Assembly (NCBI GenBank): GCA_021795795.1
Contig: JAJYPA010000242.1
Location: 1-11,169, forward strand
DNA from: Pseudomonadota bacterium
Lineage (GTDB): Bacteria > Pseudomonadota > Gammaproteobacteria > Halothiobacillales > Halothiobacillaceae
DNA length: 11,169 bases
Reading direction: 5' to 3'
The notes under the pieces were generated by a model. That model was given only the letters and a program-made list of their open reading frames with translations. It did not search any database and was not told the DNA's origin. Shown here piece after piece: positions 5,720-11,169 of this stretch; within the stretch, counting starts at the first letter, position 1, and each line of letters starts with the position of its first letter. The translations under genes were made by a program, and so were the position numbers.

Positions 5720-7002
5720 TGCTGCCGGGACGTTCCATGGTTCATTTACTGTTTCAGGAATGCTGGATACGGCTGAATCGGGAAGAGTCTGTACAGGCTT
5801 TTCAGCACATTCGTGAAACCGGGCCAGCCTACGTATCCCTGTTCGCGGAGAAGTATATCGGCAGTCCGTTCGTTCAAAAGGATCTGATGGCTGCGGTGTA
5901 TATGGTGGACGCCATGGCTGCTGTCGCCCTGTATGCATGGCGCCAGCAGCACCCGGAGGCCGGACGCGATGAGGTCTATCAGTATTTTCTGAAGACCCCG
6001 TTCTCGCAACTGATCGACAATGGCATTTATCTGTATCGCCAGGTCGTCGGGGACCCTTCCGTCCAGGATGGATCTGACTGGTCTGCAGACTTGTCCTCGG
6101 TTACCGCGTTCGCGCGGGATTATCCGGTTTTTTTGCGGGTGCGCAACGATGTGGAAACGCTGAAGCGCATCGCGGCGGTGTTAGGGTTCGTGAACGATGA
6201 AGCCTTTCGTTGTGCCAAGGACGCCATCATTGAACTGCGTGAAGACGGAAACGTTTTGCATCAGGCTTTGCGTTCCTTGTTGGCAGGCATGGTAATGGGG
6301 TTCAAAAAACCGTGGCTCATGTTCTATCCGGATGACATGCTGAAAATGTTGCGCACGCTGTATCTGGACCATTGCAGGGCGCATTCGAAAAAGCTCCCGA
6401 CGACTCTGGAAACGGTCCTGTCCAATGACCAGATATCCATGCTCACCGCACAGGACCGTGAGTTGATGGCGTCCTGTCTGCGTGGTGCCGTGATCGAATT
6501 GCAGCGGCTTTGGGGCGACCACGAATATTTGTCCGAGATGATTGCCTGTCCGGGACCGGAAACCTTTTATTCCGGGAAGCAGTCCTTGTTCCGGCGAGCT
6601 TTTTTGGATACCAGCAGACAGATGTTCGATGGCGATCATTGCGCCGGCACCCGAGAATGGGATCTATCCGTGTTCAACCTCCCCGTCTGGATTGTTTTTC
6701 TGGAAAAGGCGTCCGGAATCGCGTTCAAAGGCGAAGAATACGATACGGACGCTCAGGTGGACTATCTGCGAAGTCTATGCGCCAACGCAGACGAATATCC
6801 GCTGCAATGGGAACGGGCATCGTTGTTCCTGATGACGGATGCGCCATGGATTCCGGTTCAGCGGGAGCATTACACGCTGATATTTGATGCCTTGAAGCGG
6901 GCCGTAACGGCGTCTCGGGAACATGGATGTGAGGAGGACCGGATACGCGCCACCATCGCAGTGATGGAACATTTGGAAAATGGGACATCGCATTCGGTTT
7001 AG
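5719..7002 (+). CDS. Unknown protein, 427 aa (operon gene 4)
   Basis: It starts at the ATG that overlaps the preceding TAA, indicating translational coupling. The protein is rich in tryptophan, tyrosine, leucine and charged residues and appears all-helical, perhaps repeat-like (for example EKYIGSPFVQKDLMAAVYMV, later LYLDHCRAHSKKLPTTLETV and LEKASGIAFKGEEYD). No signal peptide, nuclease, ATPase or protease motif is visible. It is the largest protein of the window and closes the operon. An AT-rich stretch with a T7 run follows 30 bp downstream, without a convincing GC-rich terminator stem. Family not recognised. Confidence 0.75.
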   Translation: MLPGRSMVHLLFQECWIRLNREESVQAFQHIRETGPAYVSLFAEKYIGSPFVQKDLMAAVYMVDAMAAVALYAWRQQHPEAGRDEVYQYFLKTPFSQLIDNGIYLYRQVVGDPSVQDGSDWSADLSSVTAFARDYPVFLRVRNDVETLKRIAAVLGFVNDEAFRCAKDAIIELREDGNVLHQALRSLLAGMVMGFKKPWLMFYPDDMLKMLRTLYLDHCRAHSKKLPTTLETVLSNDQISMLTAQDRELMASCLRGAVIELQRLWGDHEYLSEMIACPGPETFYSGKQSLFRRAFLDTSRQMFDGDHCAGTREWDLSVFNLPVWIVFLEKASGIAFKGEEYDTDAQVDYLRSLCANADEYPLQWERASLFLMTDAPWIPVQREHYTLIFDALKRAVTASREHGCEEDRIRATIAVMEHLENGTSHSV

Positions 7003-7101
7003 ATTTTCGGACGACGAGTGGTGATACGCGAAGAATTTTTTTAGAAAATCGTTCTTGGTAGTCATGATATTATGGTGTTGTTCAGCAGCAGGAAACGGTT
7101 C

Positions 7102-7130
7102 TTGCGCTGACCGCTCTTTCCAAATCTAAG
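7102..7130 (+). promoter_or_regulatory. Candidate promoter for the large structured RNA
   Basis: TTGCGC (7102-7107) and TCTAAG (7125-7130) are spaced by exactly 17 nt, each matching the sigma70 consensus at 4 of 6 positions. Initiation 7-9 nt downstream would fall at about 7137-7139, exactly where the first long inverted repeat begins. Pattern match only. Confidence 0.45.
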
Positions 7131-7285
7131 ACATACCCGTGCGTCCGGCGCATCTATGAGACCGGACGCACACCAGAGCCTATACGCATAAGCTCTGGTG
7201 TGCGTGGCAACGCACAAGGGGGAAGCTCCAGGCCTGGAGTGGACCCCTCCGCAGTAGTCTAATGGCTAAGACCCAGTAACCGATT

Positions 7286-7345
7286 GGCGTTCAAAGCGCG
7301 AAGCGCTAGCGAAGGTGCTTTAGCACTGTAGCGGATAGATTCGCC
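7286..7345 (+). repeat. T-arm-like RNA module, copy 1 (with extra hairpin)
   Basis: Stem GGCG/CGCC encloses TTCAAAG, a GCGC-gaa-GCGC hairpin, CTAGCGAAG, an additional GTGC-ttta-GCAC hairpin, then GCGGATAGATT. The loop-side segments match copy 2 while the paired segments differ in a compensating way, which supports conserved RNA structure. Confidence 0.65.
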
Positions 7346-7389
7346 ATCGCAACCTGCAAAGTTGCGAATGATGGAGAAAGGGGGGAGAT

Positions 7390-7435
7390 GCTGGGTTCAA
7401 AGTGCTTGCACTAGCGAAGCGGATAGATTCCCAGC
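7390..7435 (+). repeat. T-arm-like RNA module, copy 2 (short form)
   Basis: Stem GCTGGG/CCCAGC encloses TTCAAAG, a GTGC-tt-GCAC hairpin, then CTAGCGAAGCGGATAGATT. Without the inserts, both copies read TTC-GATT in the loop, identical to the uninterrupted T loop at 8028-8034. Confidence 0.65.
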
Positions 7436-8074
7436 CTGCGGAATTATTCAATGTCGCTGTACCGACTGGTAGGGCTTTCTTAAAAATCGCCGATCCACGG
7501 AACGATACAGCGGCGCTTATTCAACGTGTGAAAAGTCTGTGAAATAGGGGCTGTAGGCTTAAAAGCAGCCATCGGCTAAGGAGTGGGGGATACAACGAAG
7601 TGAGTTGGCGCGGGAGCACGGAAATCCCGTCCTGTACCGATGGCAGCGGACAACAGTCCTTAATGTCTAGGTAAAAACCGTGGGTCAGGTATCCGGATGG
7701 ATAACTCAAGCACTCACCGCGAAAAGCAGGCATAAGTAGCGGATGGGAGAAGGAAAGCCGGAAGAGGAATCTTGCGAGGCGTCGTCTGTGGAGAAGACCG
7801 ATACACCGGCACCGTGGAGAATACCCAATCGTCCACGGGTCAATGCTGGTGAACCCTTTGGCGTAATAGCACACCCTATTGATTTTGATTTGACGCATAT
7901 CCGTTGGTAGCGGTTGCCCATGTGGGTTTGGCCAGACACACATGGGCGGCAGATGGTTTCTCTTCCATGCCCAGGCCTGGACTTGGAAGAGGTGAAGCCA
8001 GCGAAACCTAAAGAGGTTCCCTGCGGGTTCGATTCCCGCTGTGCGTCACCCTTTTTGTTCAGGAGGTCTTTGGT

Positions 8075-8638
8075 ATGGTGAAGAAAGAACAACCAATGCG
8101 AAGAGTCTACATAGCTGGCCCGGATATCTTCCGAGTCGGGTGGCCAGATATTGCAGAAAAAATCGTGAACGCCTGCGATTTGTGGAATTTTGAGGCGCTG
8201 TTGCCCATACCGGCCAACCAAAGTCTGGATCGCCCTGATGTGATCGGGATTACCGTACCGGGCAAACCGAAGGATGCGGCGCCGGTGTTTGAATCATGCC
8301 TGGATATGATCCGGTCCTGCGATGCGATGGTCGCTGACATTACGCCATTCCGCGGCGACGAGCCTGATGCTGGTACGGTGTTCGAAATAGCGACGGCGTA
8401 CGCCCTGGGGAAGCCCGTGGTGGCCTACACCCGAGATACGCGGCTGACCTATGAGCGGCACCTGCACAACGGGTCAGCGACCGAGTGTGGCGCGTTGCTC
8501 TGCCGTTCCGGGTTCCTGGTTGAGCAGTTCGGTTTGCCCTGCAACGTCATGGTTGCGCAATCTTGCAAGGTGATTGTTTTTGGTGGCGTGGTAGAGGGTT
8601 TATTCGCGCTGAAAAACTATTGGCTTCAGTCGGCGTAA
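8075..8638 (+). CDS. Nucleoside 2-deoxyribosyltransferase-like protein, 187 aa
   Basis: ATG 8075 follows a strong AGGAGGT at 8061-8067. The N-terminal strand and loop RRVYIAGPDIF (about residues 8-18) and the segment DAMVADITPFRGDEPDAGTV with FEIATAYALGKPVVAY (about residues 88-123) are signatures of the nucleoside deoxyribosyltransferase / DUF4406-like superfamily. Members cleave the N-glycosidic bond of (deoxy)nucleosides or nucleotides and, in classical enzymes, transfer the sugar to another base; the glutamate in GTxFE is the usual nucleophile. The protein is cytosolic, of family-typical length. Such genes are common in phages and mobile elements, where they may alter nucleotide pools. 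It directly follows the large RNA, with 24 bp between, and may share its transcript. Exact substrate unknown. Confidence 0.8.
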   Translation: MVKKEQPMRRVYIAGPDIFRVGWPDIAEKIVNACDLWNFEALLPIPANQSLDRPDVIGITVPGKPKDAAPVFESCLDMIRSCDAMVADITPFRGDEPDAGTVFEIATAYALGKPVVAYTRDTRLTYERHLHNGSATECGALLCRSGFLVEQFGLPCNVMVAQSCKVIVFGGVVEGLFALKNYWLQSA

Positions 8639-8730
8639 AATCGCCATGAAAGAAATAACCCACCGCTTCCGTGGTCCTGCAGCTAAATCGCTTTGCCGAT
8701 GTTATTTTACCAAAAAGGAAAGGATATACC

Positions 8731-9477
8731 ATGATCAAAAAGCAGTTTGCCGCACGTATCGCCGTACTGAGCGCCGTCGCCGTCGGACTTTCGGGTTGCG
8801 CGGCCGCGCAGTTGGCGCTCACCCACAAGAACCTCGACGTCCAGACCAAGATGTCGAACACCATCTTTGTGCCGCCGGTATCCCCGTCGAAGCAGACGGT
8901 CTACGTGCAGTTCAAGAATACCTCCGACCAGTCGCTGGATGTTCCGGCATTGACGCAGGAACTGGACGCCAGGATGGAAAGCCAGGGCTACCGGGTGGTG
9001 CCGTATCGTCAGGCTCACTATCTTCTGCAGATCAACGTTTTGTCTATCGGTAAGATGTCCCCGTCTGCGGCCCAGAGCGCATTGGGCGGTGGTTATGGTG
9101 GTGCGTTGGGTAGTGCCCTGGCTGGTGCGGCCGCGGGCGGGTTGATCGGTCAGTCGTATGTGGGTGCTGGCGTCGGCGGGCTGGTTGCTGGAGTGGGCGG
9201 GCTGGTCGCGGATTCGCTGGTCAAGAACGTCACCTACGCCATGATTACCGACGTGCAGGTGGGTGTGCGGTCCCGCCATGCGGTCCAGCAGTCTACCAGC
9301 GCGGATCTTCAGCAGGGGACCAGCACCACTACGACCCAGAATACGTCCGAGGTCGGGCATTGGGTGGACTACCGCACTCGTATCGTGTCCACCGCGAATA
9401 AGGTGAATCTGTCGTTCAAGACGGCGTTGCCTGCGTTGCAGGGGCAGTTGGTGCATAGTTTGGGCGGGATTTTGTAA
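8731..9477 (+). CDS. traT: TraT-like outer-membrane lipoprotein (surface exclusion / complement resistance), 248 aa
   Basis: ATG 8731 follows AAGGAAAGGA at 8716-8725; upstream in-frame starts are ignored because the signal peptide begins here. Residues 1-22 are a basic n-region and hydrophobic core ending in the lipobox LSGC, with C23 as the lipidated residue. The mature protein matches F-plasmid TraT closely in order: KNLDVQTKMSNTIF, VYVQFKNTSDQSLDV, a glycine/alanine-rich amphipathic region (about 115-165), YAMITDVQVGVR, QQGTST, and TRIVSTANKVNLSF. TraT forms oligomers in the outer membrane and blocks redundant conjugation between cells carrying the same element. Length matches the family (about 244 aa). 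It is strong evidence that this DNA belongs to a conjugative element, although no other transfer gene is in the window. Confidence 0.95.
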   Translation: MIKKQFAARIAVLSAVAVGLSGCAAAQLALTHKNLDVQTKMSNTIFVPPVSPSKQTVYVQFKNTSDQSLDVPALTQELDARMESQGYRVVPYRQAHYLLQINVLSIGKMSPSAAQSALGGGYGGALGSALAGAAAGGLIGQSYVGAGVGGLVAGVGGLVADSLVKNVTYAMITDVQVGVRSRHAVQQSTSADLQQGTSTTTTQNTSEVGHWVDYRTRIVSTANKVNLSFKTALPALQGQLVHSLGGIL

Positions 9478-9499
9478 TACCGTCTGCAGGTAAAAATGC

Positions 9500-9520
9500 G
9501 CGGCCATCTTCGGTGGCCGC
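9500..9520 (+). terminator. Hairpin after traT, possible weak terminator
   Basis: GCGGCCA (9500-9506) and TGGCCGC (9514-9520) make a strong 7-bp GC-rich stem. It begins 22 bp after the traT stop, but only TGTTAT follows rather than a T-run, so termination may be inefficient. Confidence 0.45.
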
Positions 9521-9540
9521 TGTTATCAAGGAATATAGTT

Positions 9541-9765
9541 ATGCACAAACAGAATTCAAAGGTGTTTCCGTTCCCTGGCAAAAACCACTCAGGAGCGGTT
9601 CATCCAGAAGGACCGAGGCTTTCCTGCAGATTCTGGTGGCATAACTATACCCCTTGGGAGATAACCGCCAGGAGGGATGGACTTTATACTGCGGTGCTCC
9701 AAGAGCGCACCTGCAAACATTGTGGAATAATTAAAAGTCGCGTACAAAAAGTCCGTTTGGCGTGA
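9541..9765 (+). CDS. Small cysteine-containing protein, 74 aa
   Basis: ATG 9541 has AAGGA at 9528-9532. The protein contains CRFWWHNYTPWEITARRDG near the middle and RTCKHCG near the C-terminus. A CxxC plus an upstream cysteine and histidine suggests a small zinc-binding fold. The pattern C-x-FWWH-x-YTPWE then TCKHCG resembles short prophage proteins (DUF1660-like), a weak resemblance only. A longer frame from 9496 would begin inside the terminator-like hairpin and is less likely. Function unknown; it begins a run of short, closely packed genes. Confidence 0.6.
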   Translation: MHKQNSKVFPFPGKNHSGAVHPEGPRLSCRFWWHNYTPWEITARRDGLYTAVLQERTCKHCGIIKSRVQKVRLA

Positions 9766-9786
9766 CATTATTTTTAGGAGGGTGCC

Positions 9787-9879
9787 TTGAGTATTATCGG
9801 AACGATTGGGGCCGTTGTCGGGGCTATCGACCTTAGCATGGAAACTCCCATGACTAACCCGCGTCTGTCATCGCCGTAA
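9787..9879 (+). CDS. Very short coupled frame, 30 aa, TTG start
   Basis: A near-perfect AGGAGG (9776-9781) lies 5 nt before TTG 9787, opening a 30-codon frame (starting SIIGTIGAVVGAIDL, then a proline-containing tail). The hydrophobic first half would fit a membrane-associated micropeptide. The stop TAA (9877-9879) is 5 nt before the GTG start of the next gene, which itself lacks a good ribosome-binding site; this suggests a translated leader that feeds ribosomes to the downstream gene. Support: strong ribosome-binding site and spacing; no homology recognised. Confidence 0.45.
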   Translation: MSIIGTIGAVVGAIDLSMETPMTNPRLSSP

Positions 9880-9884
9880 AGATT

Positions 9885-10151
9885 GTGGGTGAGTATATCG
9901 TCTTGATGCATGACAGGAATCACGGCTGCAGCGTCACCAATGGCGCCGAAAAAATCTGTCGTTTTGTCCACGATCAGTTGTTGGCACGGATTCCGTATGA
10001 AAATATCCGTTGGGTATATCGGGACACCATGTGTCACGTCGATGAGATCGTTACGGATGGTATCCATGTATCATTCCGTCCGGTGTTACCCGACGACGAA
10101 CAAGTGTCGCGCGCTATTGAGGTGGTCAAGTCAGTCGCTTGCCTGAAATAG
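9885..10151 (+). CDS. Hypothetical protein, 88 aa
   Basis: The GTG at 9885 is 5 nt after the stop of the short upstream frame, so translation is probably coupled; ATG 9906 is an alternative start. The protein is small and soluble with mixed alpha/beta character (YIVLMHDRNHG, IRWVYRDTMCHVDEIVTDG, then HVSFRPVLPDDEQVSRAIEV). I do not recognise it. The stop is followed 10 nt later by the next gene, consistent with one operon. Confidence 0.6.
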   Translation: MGEYIVLMHDRNHGCSVTNGAEKICRFVHDQLLARIPYENIRWVYRDTMCHVDEIVTDGIHVSFRPVLPDDEQVSRAIEVVKSVACLK

Positions 10152-10161
10152 GAGTTTTAAC

Positions 10162-10494
10162 TTGGGACCGAAGAAAATCACTATCGCCGAACAAGACCTT
10201 GCCGAAGTGTACCAGCAGGAAATCGGTGAGATCCTGGAATTTCTGGGGCTGGGTATTGCGGAATGCCTAATCACGGACGAGTCCAGCATCCACGATTTTT
10301 CCACCTATTATCCTGAAGCGGAATGCCCAGCGGAGGCTTGCGGCTCCTACATGGAAGAACTTGACCGATGGGACGCATGGCTGGAACAGTCGTGGCCTCG
10401 CCGGTTTCCTGGTGTGGTATTGGGCCGGTCACATACGGAGAGCATTCTGGTCAGCCTCGCCGCCAGGATTCGGGAGAGTCGTAATGTCCAGTAA
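10162..10494 (+). CDS. Hypothetical protein, 110 aa, TTG start
   Basis: TTG 10162 follows AGGAG at 10150-10154, which overlaps the previous stop codon, a compact operon arrangement. The protein is acidic and helical at the N-terminus (EQDLAEVYQQEIGEILEFL) and tryptophan-rich later (ELDRWDAWLEQSWPRRFPG). No signal peptide, membrane helix or known motif is seen. Its last 11 bp overlap the start of the next gene. Family not recognised. Confidence 0.65.
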   Translation: MGPKKITIAEQDLAEVYQQEIGEILEFLGLGIAECLITDESSIHDFSTYYPEAECPAEACGSYMEELDRWDAWLEQSWPRRFPGVVLGRSHTESILVSLAARIRESRNVQ

Positions 10495-10702
10495 TACGCA
10501 CACGGCGCATGGATCGGACCACGACTGTTTTAGATGCGCACAAGAGTGGGATTTGGCGCACCCGGACGAAGTTTTCCCTGTTGCGATCAGCCGAATGTGG
10601 CTCTGCCCGGTCTGCGGCAACAAAAGATGCCCAAAGGCCACGGATCACCGCCTGGATTGCACCGGCAGCAACGATCCCGGCCAGCCTGGGTCCCAATATT
10701 AA
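10484..10702 (+). CDS. Small cysteine-rich (zinc-ribbon-like) protein, 72 aa
   Basis: ATG 10484 overlaps the end of the preceding gene and has GGGAGA about 8 nt upstream; longer in-frame versions lie inside that gene. The protein has CFRC at residues 15-18, a WLCPVCGNKRCPKATDH segment at about 39-55, and a terminal CTGSNDPGQPGS motif. The spacing of cysteines and histidines suggests a small structural zinc site. Similar short proteins with a CPVCGNKRCP...H...C-TGSN-PGQ pattern are widespread in phages and plasmids, to my knowledge without assigned function. Likely translated by coupling. Confidence 0.7.
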   Translation: MSSNTHTAHGSDHDCFRCAQEWDLAHPDEVFPVAISRMWLCPVCGNKRCPKATDHRLDCTGSNDPGQPGSQY

Positions 10703-10749
10703 CAGCGTCGTTGGAGCCATCGACGTTACGCGGGTAAGGAGGATAATAG

Positions 10750-10980
10750 GTGAGCAAGACGGCAGAAGAAGCACCGGCGTTGAGCAATCTGTTGGTCTAC
10801 GAGCATTACAAGGGCGGTCGTTACGAGTATTTCGGGCGGGCGACACAGGAATCTGACGGGACGCCATTGGCGCTGTATCGCAGCGTCGACACCCAGACCA
10901 TGTTTGCCCGTCCGGCGTCCGAGTTTTTTGGCGATGTCATGATTGACGGAGTCAGCGTGCCTCGCTTTCGCTTGGTCTGA
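10750..10980 (+). CDS. DUF1653 family protein, 76 aa
   Basis: GTG 10750 follows a strong AAGGAGG (10737-10743). Residues 17-74 match the DUF1653 domain in order: VYEHYKGGRYEYFGRATQ, then LALYRSVDTQTMFARP, ASEFF, and a terminal VDG-like turn and VPRFRL (here MIDGVSVPRF). Members are small beta-rich proteins of unknown function, common in bacteria, phages and mobile elements; the aromatic HYKG and RYEYFG residues are characteristic. Its own strong ribosome-binding site and the 47-bp gap suggest independent initiation of translation within the same transcription unit. Confidence 0.85.
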   Translation: MSKTAEEAPALSNLLVYEHYKGGRYEYFGRATQESDGTPLALYRSVDTQTMFARPASEFFGDVMIDGVSVPRFRLV

Positions 10981-11085
10981 TCAGGTGGCGGCATCCGCTA
11001 ATGCTAGTGTTGCGCACATCCATTCACAACCAACCCTTGAAGGACTTGCAGGCTGCGATAGGAGCAACCATACGGAAAACCAGAC

Positions 11086-11169
11086 ATGCTGATTGTTATT
11101 GAAGGTGTTGTGATGCCCGACCGACGGAAATTTAGGCCATCGGATTGGGCGGAAATGCTGATTGAGGGG
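11086..11169 (+). CDS. DUF3579-like protein, N-terminal 28 residues (cut by window end)
   Basis: The frame from ATG 11086 encodes MLIVIEGVV, then PDRRKFRPSDWAEMLIEG and continues past the window. The K-FRPSDWAE-x-L core after an I-x-G-V segment is characteristic of DUF3579 proteins, found chiefly in beta- and related proteobacteria and in their mobile elements. An AGGAG at 11060-11064 is rather distant (about 21 nt) while ACGGA is closer, so the exact start is likely but not certain. Function unknown. Confidence 0.7.
   Translation, partial: MLIVIEGVVMPDRRKFRPSDWAEMLIEG

Larger units (their letters stand above)
7248..7443 (+). other. tRNA-like domain nested in the large RNA
   Basis: TCCGCAG (7248-7254) and CTGCGGA (7436-7442) form a perfect 7-bp acceptor-like stem. 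TA follows at positions equivalent to 8-9, then a classical D arm: GTCT (7257-7260), loop AATGGCTA with the conserved GG, AGAC (7269-7272). The acceptor 3' strand is preceded directly by a T-arm-like stem (GCTGGG/CCCAGC) beginning TTCAA. No normal anticodon arm with U33 can be drawn; that space is filled by another T-arm-like module and a hairpin. So it is not an ordinary tRNA gene, but the resemblance is too specific to be chance. Confidence 0.6.
7139..8050 (+). ncRNA. Very large structured non-coding RNA with tRNA-like parts (GOLLD/ROOL-like candidate)
   Basis: No plausible protein gene occupies this ~0.9 kb, yet it is full of perfect inverted repeats. Examples: 7139-7148/7162-7171 (10 bp); 7167-7179/7192-7204 (13 bp); 7199-7205/7210-7216; 7455-7461/7506-7512; 7568-7575/7637-7644; 7812-7817/7833-7838; 7916-7924/7939-7947 (9 bp); 7960-7967/7984-7991; 8005-8009/8014-8018. 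The 3' end is an intact tRNA-type T arm (GCGGG-TTCGATT-CCCGC, 8023-8039) followed directly by TGTGCGT (8040-8046), complementary to ACGCACA at 7210-7216, so the ends may close in a tRNA-like acceptor stem. A second acceptor-like stem (7248-7254/7436-7442) with a D-arm-like element is nested inside. CTTTTT follows the 3' end. Known giant RNAs GOLLD and ROOL are of this size, occur in phages and mobile elements, and GOLLD is linked to tRNAs; membership is a hypothesis. Confidence 0.75.

Noticed and set aside
7248..7443. Ordinary tRNA gene, or tRNA with a group I intron
   Set aside because: Acceptor and D arm fit, but no anticodon loop with U33 can be formed and the conserved group I P7/R and S sequences are not visible.
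7210..8050. tmRNA (ssrA)
   Set aside because: The 3' T arm and acceptor fit, but the tmRNA 5' consensus after the acceptor strand and a tag-peptide frame ending in AA-stop are not seen, and the RNA would be more than twice the usual length.
8023..8050. Integrase attachment site in a tRNA 3' end
   Set aside because: A T arm plus acceptor strand is a classic att core, but no second direct copy of it or integrase gene is present in the window, and the pairing with 7210-7216 suggests an intramolecular role. It remains an alternative.
7521..8221. Minus-strand open frames of 140 and 171 aa overlapping the large RNA
   Set aside because: Low-complexity, serine/proline/arginine-rich products with no recognisable fold; one reads antisense through the T arm and the start of the deoxyribosyltransferase-like gene. 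Open frames of this kind are typical antisense artefacts of tRNA-like DNA.
8707..9507. Minus-strand 266-aa frame opposite traT
   Set aside because: Antisense shadow of a well-supported TraT gene in GC-rich DNA; histidine/arginine-rich product with no start signal.
9811..10725. Shared VVGAID peptide in two different places (9811-9831 and about 10705-10725)
   Set aside because: The second occurrence lies in a frame without a plausible start or ribosome-binding site just upstream of the DUF1653 gene; the similarity is short and may be chance.

Overview
The window looks like the accessory part of a conjugative plasmid or integrative element from a proteobacterium with moderate to high GC. The clearest evidence is a TraT-type surface-exclusion lipoprotein, a DUF3579-type protein at the right edge, a DUF1653 protein, an IscB-type nuclease, an ISL3 transposase relic and an orphan CRISPR array. 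The mix would suit an Acidithiobacillus-like host, but that assignment is inferred from general resemblance and was not tested. Nearly all genes lie on the + strand; the only minus-strand gene trace is the transposase relic.

Layout. Positions 1-1430 are mobile-DNA territory: the C-terminal two thirds of an IscB endonuclease (left end cut by the window), a hairpin just after its stop, a small AP2-like DNA-binding protein, and an ISL3 transposase relic with an in-frame stop. Positions 1490-2959 hold small proteins of unknown function, the last with one transmembrane helix. Its reading frame runs straight into a CRISPR array (2751-3188; 8 repeats, 7 spacers, one only 16 nt). The repeat has the I-E/IV-A-like form and there are no cas genes in the window. 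Positions 3443-3760 encode another unknown protein.

Positions 3945-7002 form a tight four-gene operon: an acidic-tailed unknown protein, a minimal J-domain protein with an intact HPD motif, and two larger unknown proteins whose start and stop codons abut or overlap.

Positions 7139-8050 hold no credible protein gene. They are packed with perfect inverted repeats, tRNA-like pieces (a classical D arm, a perfect T arm, two perfect 7-bp acceptor-like stems) and two covarying copies of a T-arm-like module. This looks like one very large structured non-coding RNA of about 0.9 kb with a plausible promoter. It is the most interesting object here. Its size and tRNA-like content recall the giant ornate RNAs (GOLLD/ROOL class) of phages and mobile elements, but membership cannot be proved by eye.

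Positions 8075-11169 carry a nucleoside 2-deoxyribosyltransferase-like enzyme, TraT, and a run of short, closely packed genes with strong ribosome-binding sites (several with TTG or GTG starts), including a cysteine-rich putative zinc protein, a DUF1653 protein and the start of a DUF3579-type gene.
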